From: an uncultured Clostridia bacterium
GTDB lineage: Bacteria > Bacillota > Clostridia > Oscillospirales > Ruminococcaceae
Direction: 5' to 3'
Length of the DNA stretch: 64,000 nucleotides
NCBI GenBank assembly: GCA_947631455.1
Contig: CANRLH010000003.1
Location: forward strand, 203,501-267,500
Under the pieces are notes generated by a model. It saw only the letters and a program-made list of their open reading frames with translations, was not told the origin of the DNA and did no database searches. Of this stretch, positions 18,857 through 28,464 are shown one piece after another. Numbering within the stretch: the first letter of the stretch is position 1; each line of letters begins with the position of its first letter. The position numbers and the translations under genes were made by a program.

Positions 18857-19729
18857 TTACAAATTGTTAACATTTAATTTTTCTTTACTTTGCTCAATCG
18901 CAGCAGTAAGCGTATTCTTCATCAGCATTGCGATAGTCATCGGACCAACACCTCCGGGAACCGGTGTGATAAACGAAGCTTTTTTCCTGCAAGATTCAAA
19001 ATCGATATCACCGCAAAGCTTGCCGTTTTCATCTCTGTTCATACCGACGTCGATTAAAACGGCGCCTTCCTTAACCATATCGCCTTTTATAAGCTTTTCA
19101 ACTCCGACCGCCGCAACAAGAATGTCAGCTCTTTTGCACTGTGCCTTTAAATCGGAAGTCTTTGAGTGACACACTGTCACCGTTCCGCTTTTATGAAGCA
19201 GAAGCATTGCCATAGGCTTTCCGACGATATTGCTCCTGCCGACAACCACGCACTCCTTTCCGGAAATTTCAGTGCCGGTGGAGGCGATCAGCTCCATAAC
19301 GCCCGCAGGTGTGCATGGCAAAAACGAATAGTCGCCTATCATTATCTTTCCTACGTTTACGGGGTGAAATGCGTCAACGTCCTTTTTGGGGGAAATATTA
19401 TTTATCACCGTGCTTTCGTCTATATGCTCGGGCAGCGGGAGCTGGCACAAAATTCCGTTTATACGCTCATCGGCATTGAGTTTTGTAATAAGCTCCAACA
19501 GTTCCGCTTGAGTTGTGGATTCAGGCAGCGCGTACTTATACGACTCAAAGCCCACCTCCTCACAGGCAAGCTGCTTGTTTCTCACATAAATCTGTGAGGC
19601 CGGATTTTCACCAACTATTATAACTGCCAACCCCGGAACAATCCCCTTCTGCTTAAGCTCCTGAGCCTTAGCTCTGACGCTGTCCTTAACACTCTTTGCA
19701 ATAAGCTTTCCGTCAATTATCTGTCCCAT
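18857..19729 (-). CDS. folD: Bifunctional methylenetetrahydrofolate dehydrogenase/cyclohydrolase
   Basis: This 290-residue enzyme interconverts 5,10-methylene-, methenyl- and 10-formyl-tetrahydrofolate. The catalytic Lys lies in QIYVRNKQLACEEVG, and GILCQLPLPEHI, KDVDAFHPVNVGK and the NADP loop VVVGRSNIVGKPMAMLL are canonical, as is PVPGGVGPMTIAML at the end. GGAGGAA precedes ATG 19729, only 4 bp after lgt. Confidence 0.97.
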   Translation of the reverse strand: MGQIIDGKLIAKSVKDSVRAKAQELKQKGIVPGLAVIIVGENPASQIYVRNKQLACEEVGFESYKYALPESTTQAELLELITKLNADERINGILCQLPLPEHIDESTVINNISPKKDVDAFHPVNVGKIMIGDYSFLPCTPAGVMELIASTGTEISGKECVVVGRSNIVGKPMAMLLLHKSGTVTVCHSKTSDLKAQCKRADILVAAVGVEKLIKGDMVKEGAVLIDVGMNRDENGKLCGDIDFESCRKKASFITPVPGGVGPMTIAMLMKNTLTAAIEQSKEKLNVNNL

Positions 19730-19732
19730 TTA

Positions 19733-20986
19733 CTATTCCTCCGATACTTGTGTCTTGTCTTGATCTACAGCTTTAACATCATCACTTGGCTCTTCATCAT
19801 CAGCAAGAATACTGCTTCTGTCCTCTTTGATTTCCTCATCCTTTTGGCTTTTAAGCTTATCAGCCTCTGCATCGGCCTTTTCAGTTATAAGAATTGTCAT
19901 TCCGTCAATATAAGCCTGTGTCTTTTTTCTATCGCCGAACTTCTCCTCGTATTCCTTTTTAAGGTCAGAAATTCCTTCTCCGGTTTCCTTTGCATTTTTA
20001 AGCTTACCTAAAAGCTCCTTCTTTTCAGCCTTTGCCTTAACCTTTGCGGTATATCCGGCAAGTGCTTTTATCGATTCCGGTGTGTTCACATAAAGCACCG
20101 TCTCGTTTCGCTTCGCAAGGCTTCTGAAAATTATGATCAGCACGATTGAAGCAAGCACGCAGGTTCCTGCGACAAGCTGTGAGACTCTGATATTAAACAG
20201 ATACAGACTGTCTGTTCTCAGCCCCTCGATAAAGAATCTTCCAAGGCCGTACCATCCCATATATATCAAAAACAGCTCGCCGTCAAACTTTCTTCTTTTG
20301 CTGAGAAGATTCAGAAGTATAAATCCGATAAGGCACCACAAGGATTCATACAAAAAGCACGGATGAACGGGCAGCATCGGGTCAACCGAACCGTCGGTGT
20401 AATGCTCTGCAATGTACGAATATGTCTGATTTGAGTACATTCCCCACGGAAGGCTTGTGTTATCTCCAAATGCCTCCTGATTAAAAAAGTTTCCCCATCT
20501 GCCTATGCACTGGCCTATCAGAAAGCAAGGAGCCGCAACGTCCAAAAGGGCCGGCAGCCGGCACTTTCTTATCTTTGCAACTATTCCGCCCACTACGATA
20601 GCTCCGATAATACCGCCGTAAATTGCAAGACCTCCGTCACGAATACTTATAATATCTATCCAAGATACTTTTCCGTCAACAACGTAATCTCTGAAGCTAA
20701 ACGCAACGTAATAGGCTCTTGCACCAACAACAGCTCCTATCAGACCGCCTATGACCGCATCGGTCACTCTATCCGGATTAAGCCCGAACTTAGGTGATTT
20801 TTTTAGTCCGAAAATCATAGCTATCAAAATTCCGAGTGCAATAAGAAAACCGTACCAGTAAATGTTAAAATCAAGCCCCGGGATCTTAAACAATACGTTG
20901 TCAATATCAAATCCCGTTTTGAAAATATTGTCCGAGCTTCCGAAATTAGGAAAGCTCACATGCATATTCGCAAGCATCTGTGTCAT
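19733..20986 (-). CDS. lgt: Prolipoprotein diacylglyceryl transferase with long charged tail
   Basis: This 417-residue protein attaches diacylglycerol to the lipobox Cys of prolipoproteins in the membrane. The first 300 or so residues are standard Lgt with about seven membrane segments and the signature GRWGNFFNQEAFG, and HPCFLYESLWCLIGF. The last 110 residues (from about 305) are highly charged, rich in Lys, Glu and Asp (AKVKAKAEKKELLGK ... EEPSDDVKAVDQ) and likely helical; typical Lgt proteins end near 270-300. The tail is probably cytoplasmic and of unknown use. GGAAAGGA precedes the start. Confidence 0.93.
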   Translation of the reverse strand: MTQMLANMHVSFPNFGSSDNIFKTGFDIDNVLFKIPGLDFNIYWYGFLIALGILIAMIFGLKKSPKFGLNPDRVTDAVIGGLIGAVVGARAYYVAFSFRDYVVDGKVSWIDIISIRDGGLAIYGGIIGAIVVGGIVAKIRKCRLPALLDVAAPCFLIGQCIGRWGNFFNQEAFGDNTSLPWGMYSNQTYSYIAEHYTDGSVDPMLPVHPCFLYESLWCLIGFILLNLLSKRRKFDGELFLIYMGWYGLGRFFIEGLRTDSLYLFNIRVSQLVAGTCVLASIVLIIIFRSLAKRNETVLYVNTPESIKALAGYTAKVKAKAEKKELLGKLKNAKETGEGISDLKKEYEEKFGDRKKTQAYIDGMTILITEKADAEADKLKSQKDEEIKEDRSSILADDEEPSDDVKAVDQDKTQVSEE

Positions 20987-21016
20987 TTAAAACCGTCCTT
21001 TCCGTCGATCGATCCA

Positions 21017-22294
21017 TTACTGCGCCTTTACAACAGACAGCGCAGAGTACTCTGAATCAAAAAGAGTATTTATATCCTTTTCGATGTCTTCAACCGTTAT
21101 TTTCGCGAGCGCCTCGATCGGTTCATACGCCGAAAGATCTCCCGCAATATAAGCGGCAAGCATTCCGTTTGCACAGGACTCTACATTTTCAAAGTTTCTT
21201 ATCATAAGTCCGTACATATTGTTCTTTATGATTTTGAATTTTTCTTTGTCAAAGCCCTCGTTTTTGTATCTTTCTATCTCAGTGTAGATTTTTTGCTGTA
21301 CCCGTTTGGGATCTTTGGATTCTCCCGCGATCAAATTTGCAAAAAATCCGTCTCCGAAAAATACTTCCGACGAGAACTGCGAATTTATAAGCCCTTCATC
21401 AAAAAGCTCCTTATAAAGCGGCGAACCGCTTCCCATGATAAGCTGTAACAGAATTGTAGACTCAAGCTCTGCTTTTACAATATCCGCCTTATCCGGGCAC
21501 ATCACCTTAAAGCCTATATTAAACAAAGTCGTACCGACCGGCATGATCTCCTCAATATATTTCCGGCTAAGCTCCATAGGCTCATTCGGAAAAGCGGTCT
21601 CAAGACCTATATTTTCGCATGGGATAAGCTTTTCATCGCAAACCGCCATAACCTCGTCTGCGTTGCAGTTTCCGGCGATAACCAGAACCATATTGTGAAG
21701 ATTATAAAACGTCCGGTAGCACCTGTATAAAAGCTCTGCATCAATTTTGGCTATCGAATCCACTGTTCCTGCAATGTCTATCCTGACAGGGTGCTTTGTA
21801 TAAAGGCACTTCAAAAGGTTGAAAAGAACCTGTCTTTGCGGAGAATCCTCGCACATTTTGATCTCCTGTCCTATTATCCCTTGCTCCTTATCGACAGTCG
21901 CCTGAGTAAAGTACGGCTTTTGCACAAATTCAAGCAATATTTTAAGAGACTCAACGTAGTTTTCCGAACAATCGAAAAGATACGCCGTGTGGTCGAAGGT
22001 CGTGTATGCGTTTGCGCTTGCGCCGGTTTTTGCATAAAGCTCAAAGGCATCACAATCCTCATTTTCAAACAGCTTGTGCTCCAGAAAATGAGCAATTCCG
22101 TCAGGAACGTCAACAAAATCCTTATCCGCCGCAGTTTTAAAACGAGTGTTGATCGAACCGTACTTAGTAGCAAAAAGCGCTGAGGTAGTTGAAAATCCCG
22201 GCATTTCCCATACAAGAACATCCAGTCCCGACGAATGATGGAACTTTTTGTAGCTGTCGTTTGTGATCTTATTTGTTATCACTTCTGCCTGCAT
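21017..22294 (-). CDS. yfmH: M16 peptidase-like protein, YfmH family
   Basis: This is a 425-residue zinc-peptidase-fold protein. The inverted zinc motif HxxEH is intact as AHFLEHKLFE near residue 68, so it should be active. It pairs with YfmF upstream, whose stop overlaps its start (TAATG); the two form a heterodimer in related families. In Bacillus the yfmF-yfmH pair is tied to the 5-aminopentanol modification of elongation factor P. GGAGGTGA precedes the start. Confidence 0.88.
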   Translation of the reverse strand: MQAEVITNKITNDSYKKFHHSSGLDVLVWEMPGFSTTSALFATKYGSINTRFKTAADKDFVDVPDGIAHFLEHKLFENEDCDAFELYAKTGASANAYTTFDHTAYLFDCSENYVESLKILLEFVQKPYFTQATVDKEQGIIGQEIKMCEDSPQRQVLFNLLKCLYTKHPVRIDIAGTVDSIAKIDAELLYRCYRTFYNLHNMVLVIAGNCNADEVMAVCDEKLIPCENIGLETAFPNEPMELSRKYIEEIMPVGTTLFNIGFKVMCPDKADIVKAELESTILLQLIMGSGSPLYKELFDEGLINSQFSSEVFFGDGFFANLIAGESKDPKRVQQKIYTEIERYKNEGFDKEKFKIIKNNMYGLMIRNFENVESCANGMLAAYIAGDLSAYEPIEALAKITVEDIEKDINTLFDSEYSALSVVKAQ

Positions 22295-23556
22295 TACTCG
22301 TCACCTCCGTTATTCCTGAGAGTATAAACCGTATCAAGCGTAAGGCTTTTTGCAGCCTCGATTATCTCATCTCTGCCGACTTCAAACATTTCCTTTTGAG
22401 CGTCGTCAGGAGACTGATTGACCTTTCCTCTGGCATACCGCGTAAAATACCATGCCGCAAGCTCACTCGCGGAGTCGTACACGGAAACAAAGCTTCCCTT
22501 AAGCGCGAGCTTTGTGTTATAAAGCTCCTCATCGGTGAAGTTTCCTTTTTTAATCTCTTCAAGCTGATTGAGTATCTCCGCTTTTGCGGCTTCAATATTT
22601 TCAGGATCGATTCCGCTGTCAATCATAACCGCACCCTTTTCGTATATTACACGTGACGCGCAGTAGTAGCAGAGGCTTAGTTTCTCCCTGACGTTCATAA
22701 AAAGCTTTGAGAAAGGAGTCCCTCCAAAAAGAGCGGAGAAAAGACCGTTTACCGCGTCGTTTCTGTAAGAGGTCTTAAACACCATCACCATCTTAAGCTG
22801 ATTCATTTCAAAGCTGTCCCCGGCATTTACCACTGCGGGTTTTGCGGGACTGTAGTTTACAAACGGATAGACCTTTCCGTCAAACTCTCTGCTGCAAAGC
22901 CGCTGCTTTATTAAATCTGACGCTTTTTCAAAACTGCCCGCTCCGGCAAGAGACGCCTCAACAACAGCGGATTTTATAAGTCTCTTGTATGCCTTATATA
23001 CCTGCTCCTTTGTAAGCGCCTCGGCAGAAGCCCTTGTTCCGTAAGCAGGGATAGAATACGGCTCGTTTACAAAAGCCTCTTTGGTTGCGTTTATTATCGC
23101 AAAGGTCCTTTTTTCATTGACCTCACTGTCTATCGCACTCAAAAGCTCTGCCTTTTTTAGCTCAAAATACTTGTCATCAAAATCAGCCGGATCAAAAATG
23201 CACTCTAACAAAACCGTGATGATCTCTTCAAAAAGCCGTTCGCCCTCAAGAGCATATTCGTTCCTTATTGCCGACGCTGTAAAAGCTATTACCTGATTAT
23301 CGCCCACTTTAAAGGTCGACGCGCCTATCGACGCCCCGTACAGCTTGTTTGTAAAATCAGTTATCGCAGTCAGACCGCCATACTTTTTATGCGATAAGAT
23401 CAAAAGCTGCGCCGCAAGTGAATTCGCCGCCGCATTCTCTTCAGACAAAGGCGTTATAAACCTTATTACCGCAGAGTTTGATTTAAACTTACCGTCGATT
23501 ATAGTTGTAAGACCGGCTCCTTTATTTATTTCTTCCCTCGTCACGTCTGTTGACAA
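22294..23556 (-). CDS. yfmF: M16 peptidase-like protein, YfmF family (non-catalytic partner)
   Basis: This is a 420-residue M16-fold protein lacking an HxxEH motif, as usual for the regulatory partner. The likely start is TTG 23556, nine bases after GGGAG; another TTG at 23565 is too close to the site. Internal Arg/Tyr-rich block REKLSLCYYCASR is typical of the substrate-binding half. It forms an operon with yfmH. About 190 bp upstream to dnaE show no clear promoter. Confidence 0.85.
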   Translation of the reverse strand: MSTDVTREEINKGAGLTTIIDGKFKSNSAVIRFITPLSEENAAANSLAAQLLILSHKKYGGLTAITDFTNKLYGASIGASTFKVGDNQVIAFTASAIRNEYALEGERLFEEIITVLLECIFDPADFDDKYFELKKAELLSAIDSEVNEKRTFAIINATKEAFVNEPYSIPAYGTRASAEALTKEQVYKAYKRLIKSAVVEASLAGAGSFEKASDLIKQRLCSREFDGKVYPFVNYSPAKPAVVNAGDSFEMNQLKMVMVFKTSYRNDAVNGLFSALFGGTPFSKLFMNVREKLSLCYYCASRVIYEKGAVMIDSGIDPENIEAAKAEILNQLEEIKKGNFTDEELYNTKLALKGSFVSVYDSASELAAWYFTRYARGKVNQSPDDAQKEMFEVGRDEIIEAAKSLTLDTVYTLRNNGGDE

Positions 23557-23752
23557 ATATAACAACTCCCTTTCTCAATCTATTCGGTATAGGATAAGTT
23601 CCTTTACGGCACCGTTTTACCCCGGTCAATTTACCAAGGCAAAAGTGCCACATCAATAAGGATATTATCTCCCGCTTATAAGATCGCACAATGTGCGTAA
23701 TCACCGTCTATCTTTAAAGCCTTGTATATTTTCGCTCTGTCACGCTATTTAT

Positions 23753-26700
23753 CTATGAAAGCTTTATATTTCCCTTTCCGCAAACCTGATCAAGGCTTTT
23801 TATAAGGGCTTTGCTTACGCTTGCGCCTATAACCTGCTTTGGTGCAAAACGCTTCTTTGTATCAGACAGATAGAAAATCACCTTTGTTTTTCCTGTGTGC
23901 TTTTTTAATATCTCAACACATCCCTTAAGCTTATTCTCGTCAAAGCATGGCAACTTTATCCACAGCGTTGCAGAATCAACAGCGTCATCTGCCGGCGAAA
24001 GCTCCTCGGCAATAAGCTTAGGCGCTTCATCGTCTCTAACGCTTATCCTGCACTTTACAAATAAGACGGAACCTTCATATATAAGCTGTTTTTTTCCCGA
24101 AAACAAATTTGGGAAAACAAGCATCTCAATTTCACCGGATGCGTCAGACGCGGTGACAAAGCTCATATTTGTTCCCTGTTTTGTCAAAAACAGCTTCCTT
24201 GATTCTATCATAACAAACACGCTCAGCATTCCGCCGTCGCTGAAGCGCCCGTCTGCATCTTCAAACGAGTTAAGTATCTCAGCAATATCCGGCGCGCCGA
24301 AAAGCTCTTTGACATCACTGTAGGCTTTTATCGGATGCCCGGAAATATACGTTCCTACCGTTTGCTTTTCATACGCTAAAAGCTCTGCCTGCGGATACTC
24401 CGGCAAGGACGGGATTTTCATTTCCATATCGCCGCTCTTTTGTATATCCGAAAAAAAATCTATCTGACCGTCTATATTATTTCTCTTGTTGTCGGCAATG
24501 CTCTTCATAAGCTGCTCAAAGGCGCTCATCATTTCACGTCTGTTATTCTTAAACGAATCAAACGCTCCGCTCTTTATTAGAGCCTCAACCACTCTTGTAT
24601 TTATATTATCGCTCATTCTTTCAAGAAAATCCTGCAAGGACGTAAACCTGCCCTGAAGATCCCTCTGAGCGATGATGCTCCTTATCACCCCCCGGCCAAG
24701 ACTTTTTATCGCCAAGAGTGCGTATCTTATGGAATTTCCCGAAACAGCAAAGCCCTCTTCACTTTCGTTAATGTCAATAGGCAAAAGCGAAACCCCCTGC
24801 TGTTCACAGGTTTTTATATACTCAAACATCTTGTTTGAACCCTCGCCCAAAACGCTGGTCATCAGCGACGCCATATATTCCTTGAAATAATGACACTTGA
24901 GATATGCTGTCTGATACGAAACGGTGGCATATGCCGCCGCGTGAGATTTGTTAAACGCGTAGGAGGCGAATGAAATCATCTCGTCAAATATTTCATTGGC
25001 GGTTTTCTCATCGACTCCGTTGTTTACGCAGCCGATGCAGTTTGTGCTGCCATCCGGATTTTTTTCTCCGTATATAAACGCCCTTCTCTCCGCTGCCAGA
25101 ACATCATGCTTTTTCTTTGCCATAGCACGTCTTACAATATCTGCTCTTCCGTAGGAATATCCGGCAAGCACTCTGAATATCTGCATAACCTGCTCCTGGT
25201 ATACAATACAACCGTAAGTCACGTCCAAAATATCCTTTAAAAGCGGAGTTTTATAGGTGATGTCTTTTGGGTTATGCCTGTTGTGGATATATGTCGGTAT
25301 CGAATCCATCGGACCGGGGCGGTAAAGCGAGATCACTGCAATAAGATCCTCAAGACAAGTGGGCTTCAGCCTCACAATCGTTGATGTCATACCTGCGCTT
25401 TCAAACTGAAAAACGCCCTCTGTTTTTCCCTCGCAAAACATTTTGTATACATCTTTATCATCGTAAGGAATGTTTTTTATGTCAAAATCCGGGTAAAACT
25501 CGTTTATAAGCTTCTGACAATTGTTTATGACAGTAAGGTTTCTCAGCCCCAGAAAATCAAATTTCAAAAGCCCCAGCCGCTCCAGATTACCCATAGTATA
25601 TTGAGTAACTATTTGACCGTCGCTGCTTTGCAGCGGTACATAGCTTACAACCGGGTCTTTGGTAATTACCACTCCCGCTGCGTGTGTTGACGAATTTCTC
25701 GGCATACCTTCGACCTTCATAGCGGTGTCAATAAGCTCTTTGATACGGCTGTCGCTGTCATAAAGCTTCTTCAAGTCAGGTGATTTCAACAGAGCAGAAG
25801 AAAGCGTGATATTAAGCTCTCTGGGGACAAGCTTTGCGACCTTGTCAGCAAGTTGATACGGCAAGGCCATAGCTCTGGCAACATCCCTTATAGCGGCGCG
25901 CGCCGCAAGCGTTCCGAATGTGATTATCTGCGCGACGTGATCAAAGCCGTATCTTTTGCACACATAGTCGATCACACGCTGCCTGCCCTCTATGCAAAAG
26001 TCGATATCAAAGTCGGGCATACTCACCCTTTCCGGATTGAGAAACCTCTCAAACAGAAGGTTATATCGCAAAGGGTCAATATCGGTTATTCCAATGCAAT
26101 AAGCGCATAAGCTTCCCGCACCTGAACCTCTGCCGGGGCCAACGGGGATCAAATTTGTCTTAGCGTAATTTATAAAATCCCACACGATAAGAAAATAATC
26201 TACATAACCCATCTGCTTTATAACAGATATTTCATATTCAAGCCGCTTTTTTGCCTCCTCGGTAGGATTTTTGTACTTTTCAATCAGGCCCTTTTGGCAC
26301 ATATCTATGAAAAACTCAGTGTTGTTATCCACTCCCTTAAACTTTACATACGGAAGCTTTGTAACGCCGAACTCAAACTCAACGCTGCACTTTTCTGCGA
26401 TCCTGACAGTATTCACAACAGCCTCCGGATGAGAAGGGAAAAGCTTTGCCATTTCCTCTCCCGATTTGATGTAAAACTCATCGGTGGGAAATTCCATAGA
26501 CTTCGGATCGTTTACTGTGGTGTTGGTCGCAATGCACATTAAGATCCGCTGGGCCTTTGAGTCCTCTTTGTAAATGTAGTGAGCGTCGTTAGTAGCAACC
26601 AAAGGGATACCGGTGCGCGCAGAAAGCTCATACTGAAGCGGAATTATCCTTTCTTCCTCCAAAAACTTCTGATTCTGAACTTCAATATAATAATTACCCT

Positions 26701-27199
26701 TACCGAAAATATTTTGGTATAAAAGCGCGGTTTCTACCGCTGAATCAAAATCGTTATTTATAAGCTTCTGATTCACCTCTCCTGCCAGACAGGCTGAAAG
26801 GCATATAAGTCCCTCGTGGTACTTTTCAATACACTCAAGGTCAATTCTCGGGCGGGAGTAAAAGCCCTCAACATATCCGATGGACACAAGCTTTATAAGA
26901 TTTTTATATCCTGTCATATTTTTGCACAGCAAAACAAGATGATAGCTTTTATCTATTCTGTTTACTTTGTCAAACCTTGTGCGATTTGCAACATATACTT
27001 CGCACCCTATTATGGGCTTTATACCATTTGCCTTGCATTCGTTATAAAAATCAATGGCGGCGTACATATTACCGTGATCGGTTACCGCGATCGCAGTCTG
27101 ACCCAGCTCCTTTGCGCGCTTTACCAGATCCTTTATCCTGCAAGCTCCGTCCAAAAGAGAATATTCACTGTGAACATGAAGATGCACAAAATCGACCAC
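23753..27199 (-). CDS. dnaE: DNA polymerase III alpha subunit (DnaE type)
   Basis: This 1148-residue replicative polymerase begins with a PHP domain (HLHVHSEYSLLDGACR, then VTDHGNMYAAIDFY). The catalytic core shows GPGRGSGAGSLCAYCIGITDIDPLRYNLLFERFLNPERVSMPDFDIDFC in pieces, with the three catalytic Asp in PDFDIDF and nearby. A helix-hairpin-helix-like region and OB domain follow. It is the DnaE rather than PolC form, since no exonuclease domain is inserted. The start is GTG 27199 behind GGTGAGG. Confidence 0.97.
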   Translation of the reverse strand: MVDFVHLHVHSEYSLLDGACRIKDLVKRAKELGQTAIAVTDHGNMYAAIDFYNECKANGIKPIIGCEVYVANRTRFDKVNRIDKSYHLVLLCKNMTGYKNLIKLVSIGYVEGFYSRPRIDLECIEKYHEGLICLSACLAGEVNQKLINNDFDSAVETALLYQNIFGKGNYYIEVQNQKFLEEERIIPLQYELSARTGIPLVATNDAHYIYKEDSKAQRILMCIATNTTVNDPKSMEFPTDEFYIKSGEEMAKLFPSHPEAVVNTVRIAEKCSVEFEFGVTKLPYVKFKGVDNNTEFFIDMCQKGLIEKYKNPTEEAKKRLEYEISVIKQMGYVDYFLIVWDFINYAKTNLIPVGPGRGSGAGSLCAYCIGITDIDPLRYNLLFERFLNPERVSMPDFDIDFCIEGRQRVIDYVCKRYGFDHVAQIITFGTLAARAAIRDVARAMALPYQLADKVAKLVPRELNITLSSALLKSPDLKKLYDSDSRIKELIDTAMKVEGMPRNSSTHAAGVVITKDPVVSYVPLQSSDGQIVTQYTMGNLERLGLLKFDFLGLRNLTVINNCQKLINEFYPDFDIKNIPYDDKDVYKMFCEGKTEGVFQFESAGMTSTIVRLKPTCLEDLIAVISLYRPGPMDSIPTYIHNRHNPKDITYKTPLLKDILDVTYGCIVYQEQVMQIFRVLAGYSYGRADIVRRAMAKKKHDVLAAERRAFIYGEKNPDGSTNCIGCVNNGVDEKTANEIFDEMISFASYAFNKSHAAAYATVSYQTAYLKCHYFKEYMASLMTSVLGEGSNKMFEYIKTCEQQGVSLLPIDINESEEGFAVSGNSIRYALLAIKSLGRGVIRSIIAQRDLQGRFTSLQDFLERMSDNINTRVVEALIKSGAFDSFKNNRREMMSAFEQLMKSIADNKRNNIDGQIDFFSDIQKSGDMEMKIPSLPEYPQAELLAYEKQTVGTYISGHPIKAYSDVKELFGAPDIAEILNSFEDADGRFSDGGMLSVFVMIESRKLFLTKQGTNMSFVTASDASGEIEMLVFPNLFSGKKQLIYEGSVLFVKCRISVRDDEAPKLIAEELSPADDAVDSATLWIKLPCFDENKLKGCVEILKKHTGKTKVIFYLSDTKKRFAPKQVIGASVSKALIKSLDQVCGKGNIKLS

Positions 27200-27234
27200 G
27201 ATGCCTCACCGCCTTTCATCAAAATGTATGTACG

Positions 27235-27525
27235 TTATGCCGTATGCTTTTTATTTATCAGATACAAAAGCCCCGATAAAAACGCAACGTCCAGAATCAT
27301 AATTAACACAAAAGGCGCTGTGGTTATTGCTCCCGCCATTTTAACGATCGACGCCAGACACATTATTGAGCCCATAGACGCTAATGTGGTTCCTATCTCC
27401 TCAGACTGTTCAGTATTTTTGCCTCTCGTCCGGGTTTTGCCGGTCATATCAGATTTGACCTTTACTACAAGCAAAACACCTGCCGCAGCAAGAGCTATAC
27501 CCAAAAGCATAATAAAAATCATCAT
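27235..27525 (-). CDS. Hypothetical small membrane protein
   Basis: This is a 96-residue protein with three predicted hydrophobic segments (about 2-22, 47-68 and 70-90) and a basic loop KTRTRGKNTEQ between the first two. Its ATG overlaps the whiA stop (ATGA), with GGAGGAA in front, so it is translated from the same transcript. The family is not recognised. Confidence 0.65.
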   Translation of the reverse strand: MMIFIMLLGIALAAAGVLLVVKVKSDMTGKTRTRGKNTEQSEEIGTTLASMGSIMCLASIVKMAGAITTAPFVLIMILDVAFLSGLLYLINKKHTA

Positions 27526-28433
27526 TTGTTTGTTCCTCCGTTTTTTCTTATATTATCCGCCACTGCCTTGATTTTCTCAAGCCTGTGGTTTACTCCTGAT
27601 TTTGATATTGCAGGCTTAAAAAGCTCGCCCAGTTCCTTAAGCGTAAGCTCGGGATTTTCATATCTCAGCCTCGCGGTTTCATAAATATCATCCGGCAATA
27701 TGTCAAGACCGACCGTCTTTTCTATAAGCTCTATATCTTCTATCTGCTTTTCGCTTGCCCTCACGGTCCTTTCTATATTTGCGTTTTCGCAGTTCATTAC
27801 CCTATTTACCTTGTTCCTGACGTTTTTTAGGATCTTTACGTTGATCATCTCAAGGGTGGACTTTGAAGCTCCCATAAGTGTGAGCATATCTTCTATGTTT
27901 TCACTTTCTTTAAGGTAAACTATCTCTGAATTTTTTCTGCTCACATGCTTTGCAATTATTCCGAAGCTTTCGATAAACAAAAGCCCCAGATCGTTGCAAA
28001 GCTCAACACTCGGCAATACAAATTCCATATGGTATTCCTTATTGGGATCCGTTACGCTGCCCACAGCGAGAAACACTCCCGCAATAACGCTTGCGCAGTC
28101 GTTTCCTTTAAGATTCTTTAAGTTATACCTGCCTATGCCGCCTGTAAAGCTTTTTATCTTATCAATTTCATTTTTACCCGATACCGATACGTTATATGTG
28201 CTGCGTCCTCTCTTTTTTGTTTCACTTAAGTTAATTTCAGTTACATTGCAGCAGGACTTGAGCTTATGATATAAAAAATCTGCCGTCTCTTCGTTTTCAG
28301 TGGTAAACTTAAGCTTGTCTGACGAAAGTTCCTTACACAGCGAAAGCATACCAAAAAGCACGGCCTTTTCTTTATTCCGTGATTTTATCTCGTCGATGAT
28401 CTGATATTTAACCGTCTTAGAAAACGATGCCAT
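27522..28433 (-). CDS. whiA: DNA-binding protein WhiA
   Basis: This 303-residue protein fuses a LAGLIDADG endonuclease-like N-terminal fold to a C-terminal helix-turn-helix (TLKELGELFKPAISKSGVNHRLEKI), the diagnostic WhiA motif. WhiA is involved in cell division and sporulation in Gram-positives. It follows rapZ by 31 bp. In many Firmicutes yvcK lies between rapZ and whiA; here it does not. Confidence 0.95.
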   Translation of the reverse strand: MASFSKTVKYQIIDEIKSRNKEKAVLFGMLSLCKELSSDKLKFTTENEETADFLYHKLKSCCNVTEINLSETKKRGRSTYNVSVSGKNEIDKIKSFTGGIGRYNLKNLKGNDCASVIAGVFLAVGSVTDPNKEYHMEFVLPSVELCNDLGLLFIESFGIIAKHVSRKNSEIVYLKESENIEDMLTLMGASKSTLEMINVKILKNVRNKVNRVMNCENANIERTVRASEKQIEDIELIEKTVGLDILPDDIYETARLRYENPELTLKELGELFKPAISKSGVNHRLEKIKAVADNIRKNGGTNK

Positions 28434-28464
28434 AATGATCCTTTCAGTAAAATTTCAGCTTTTA

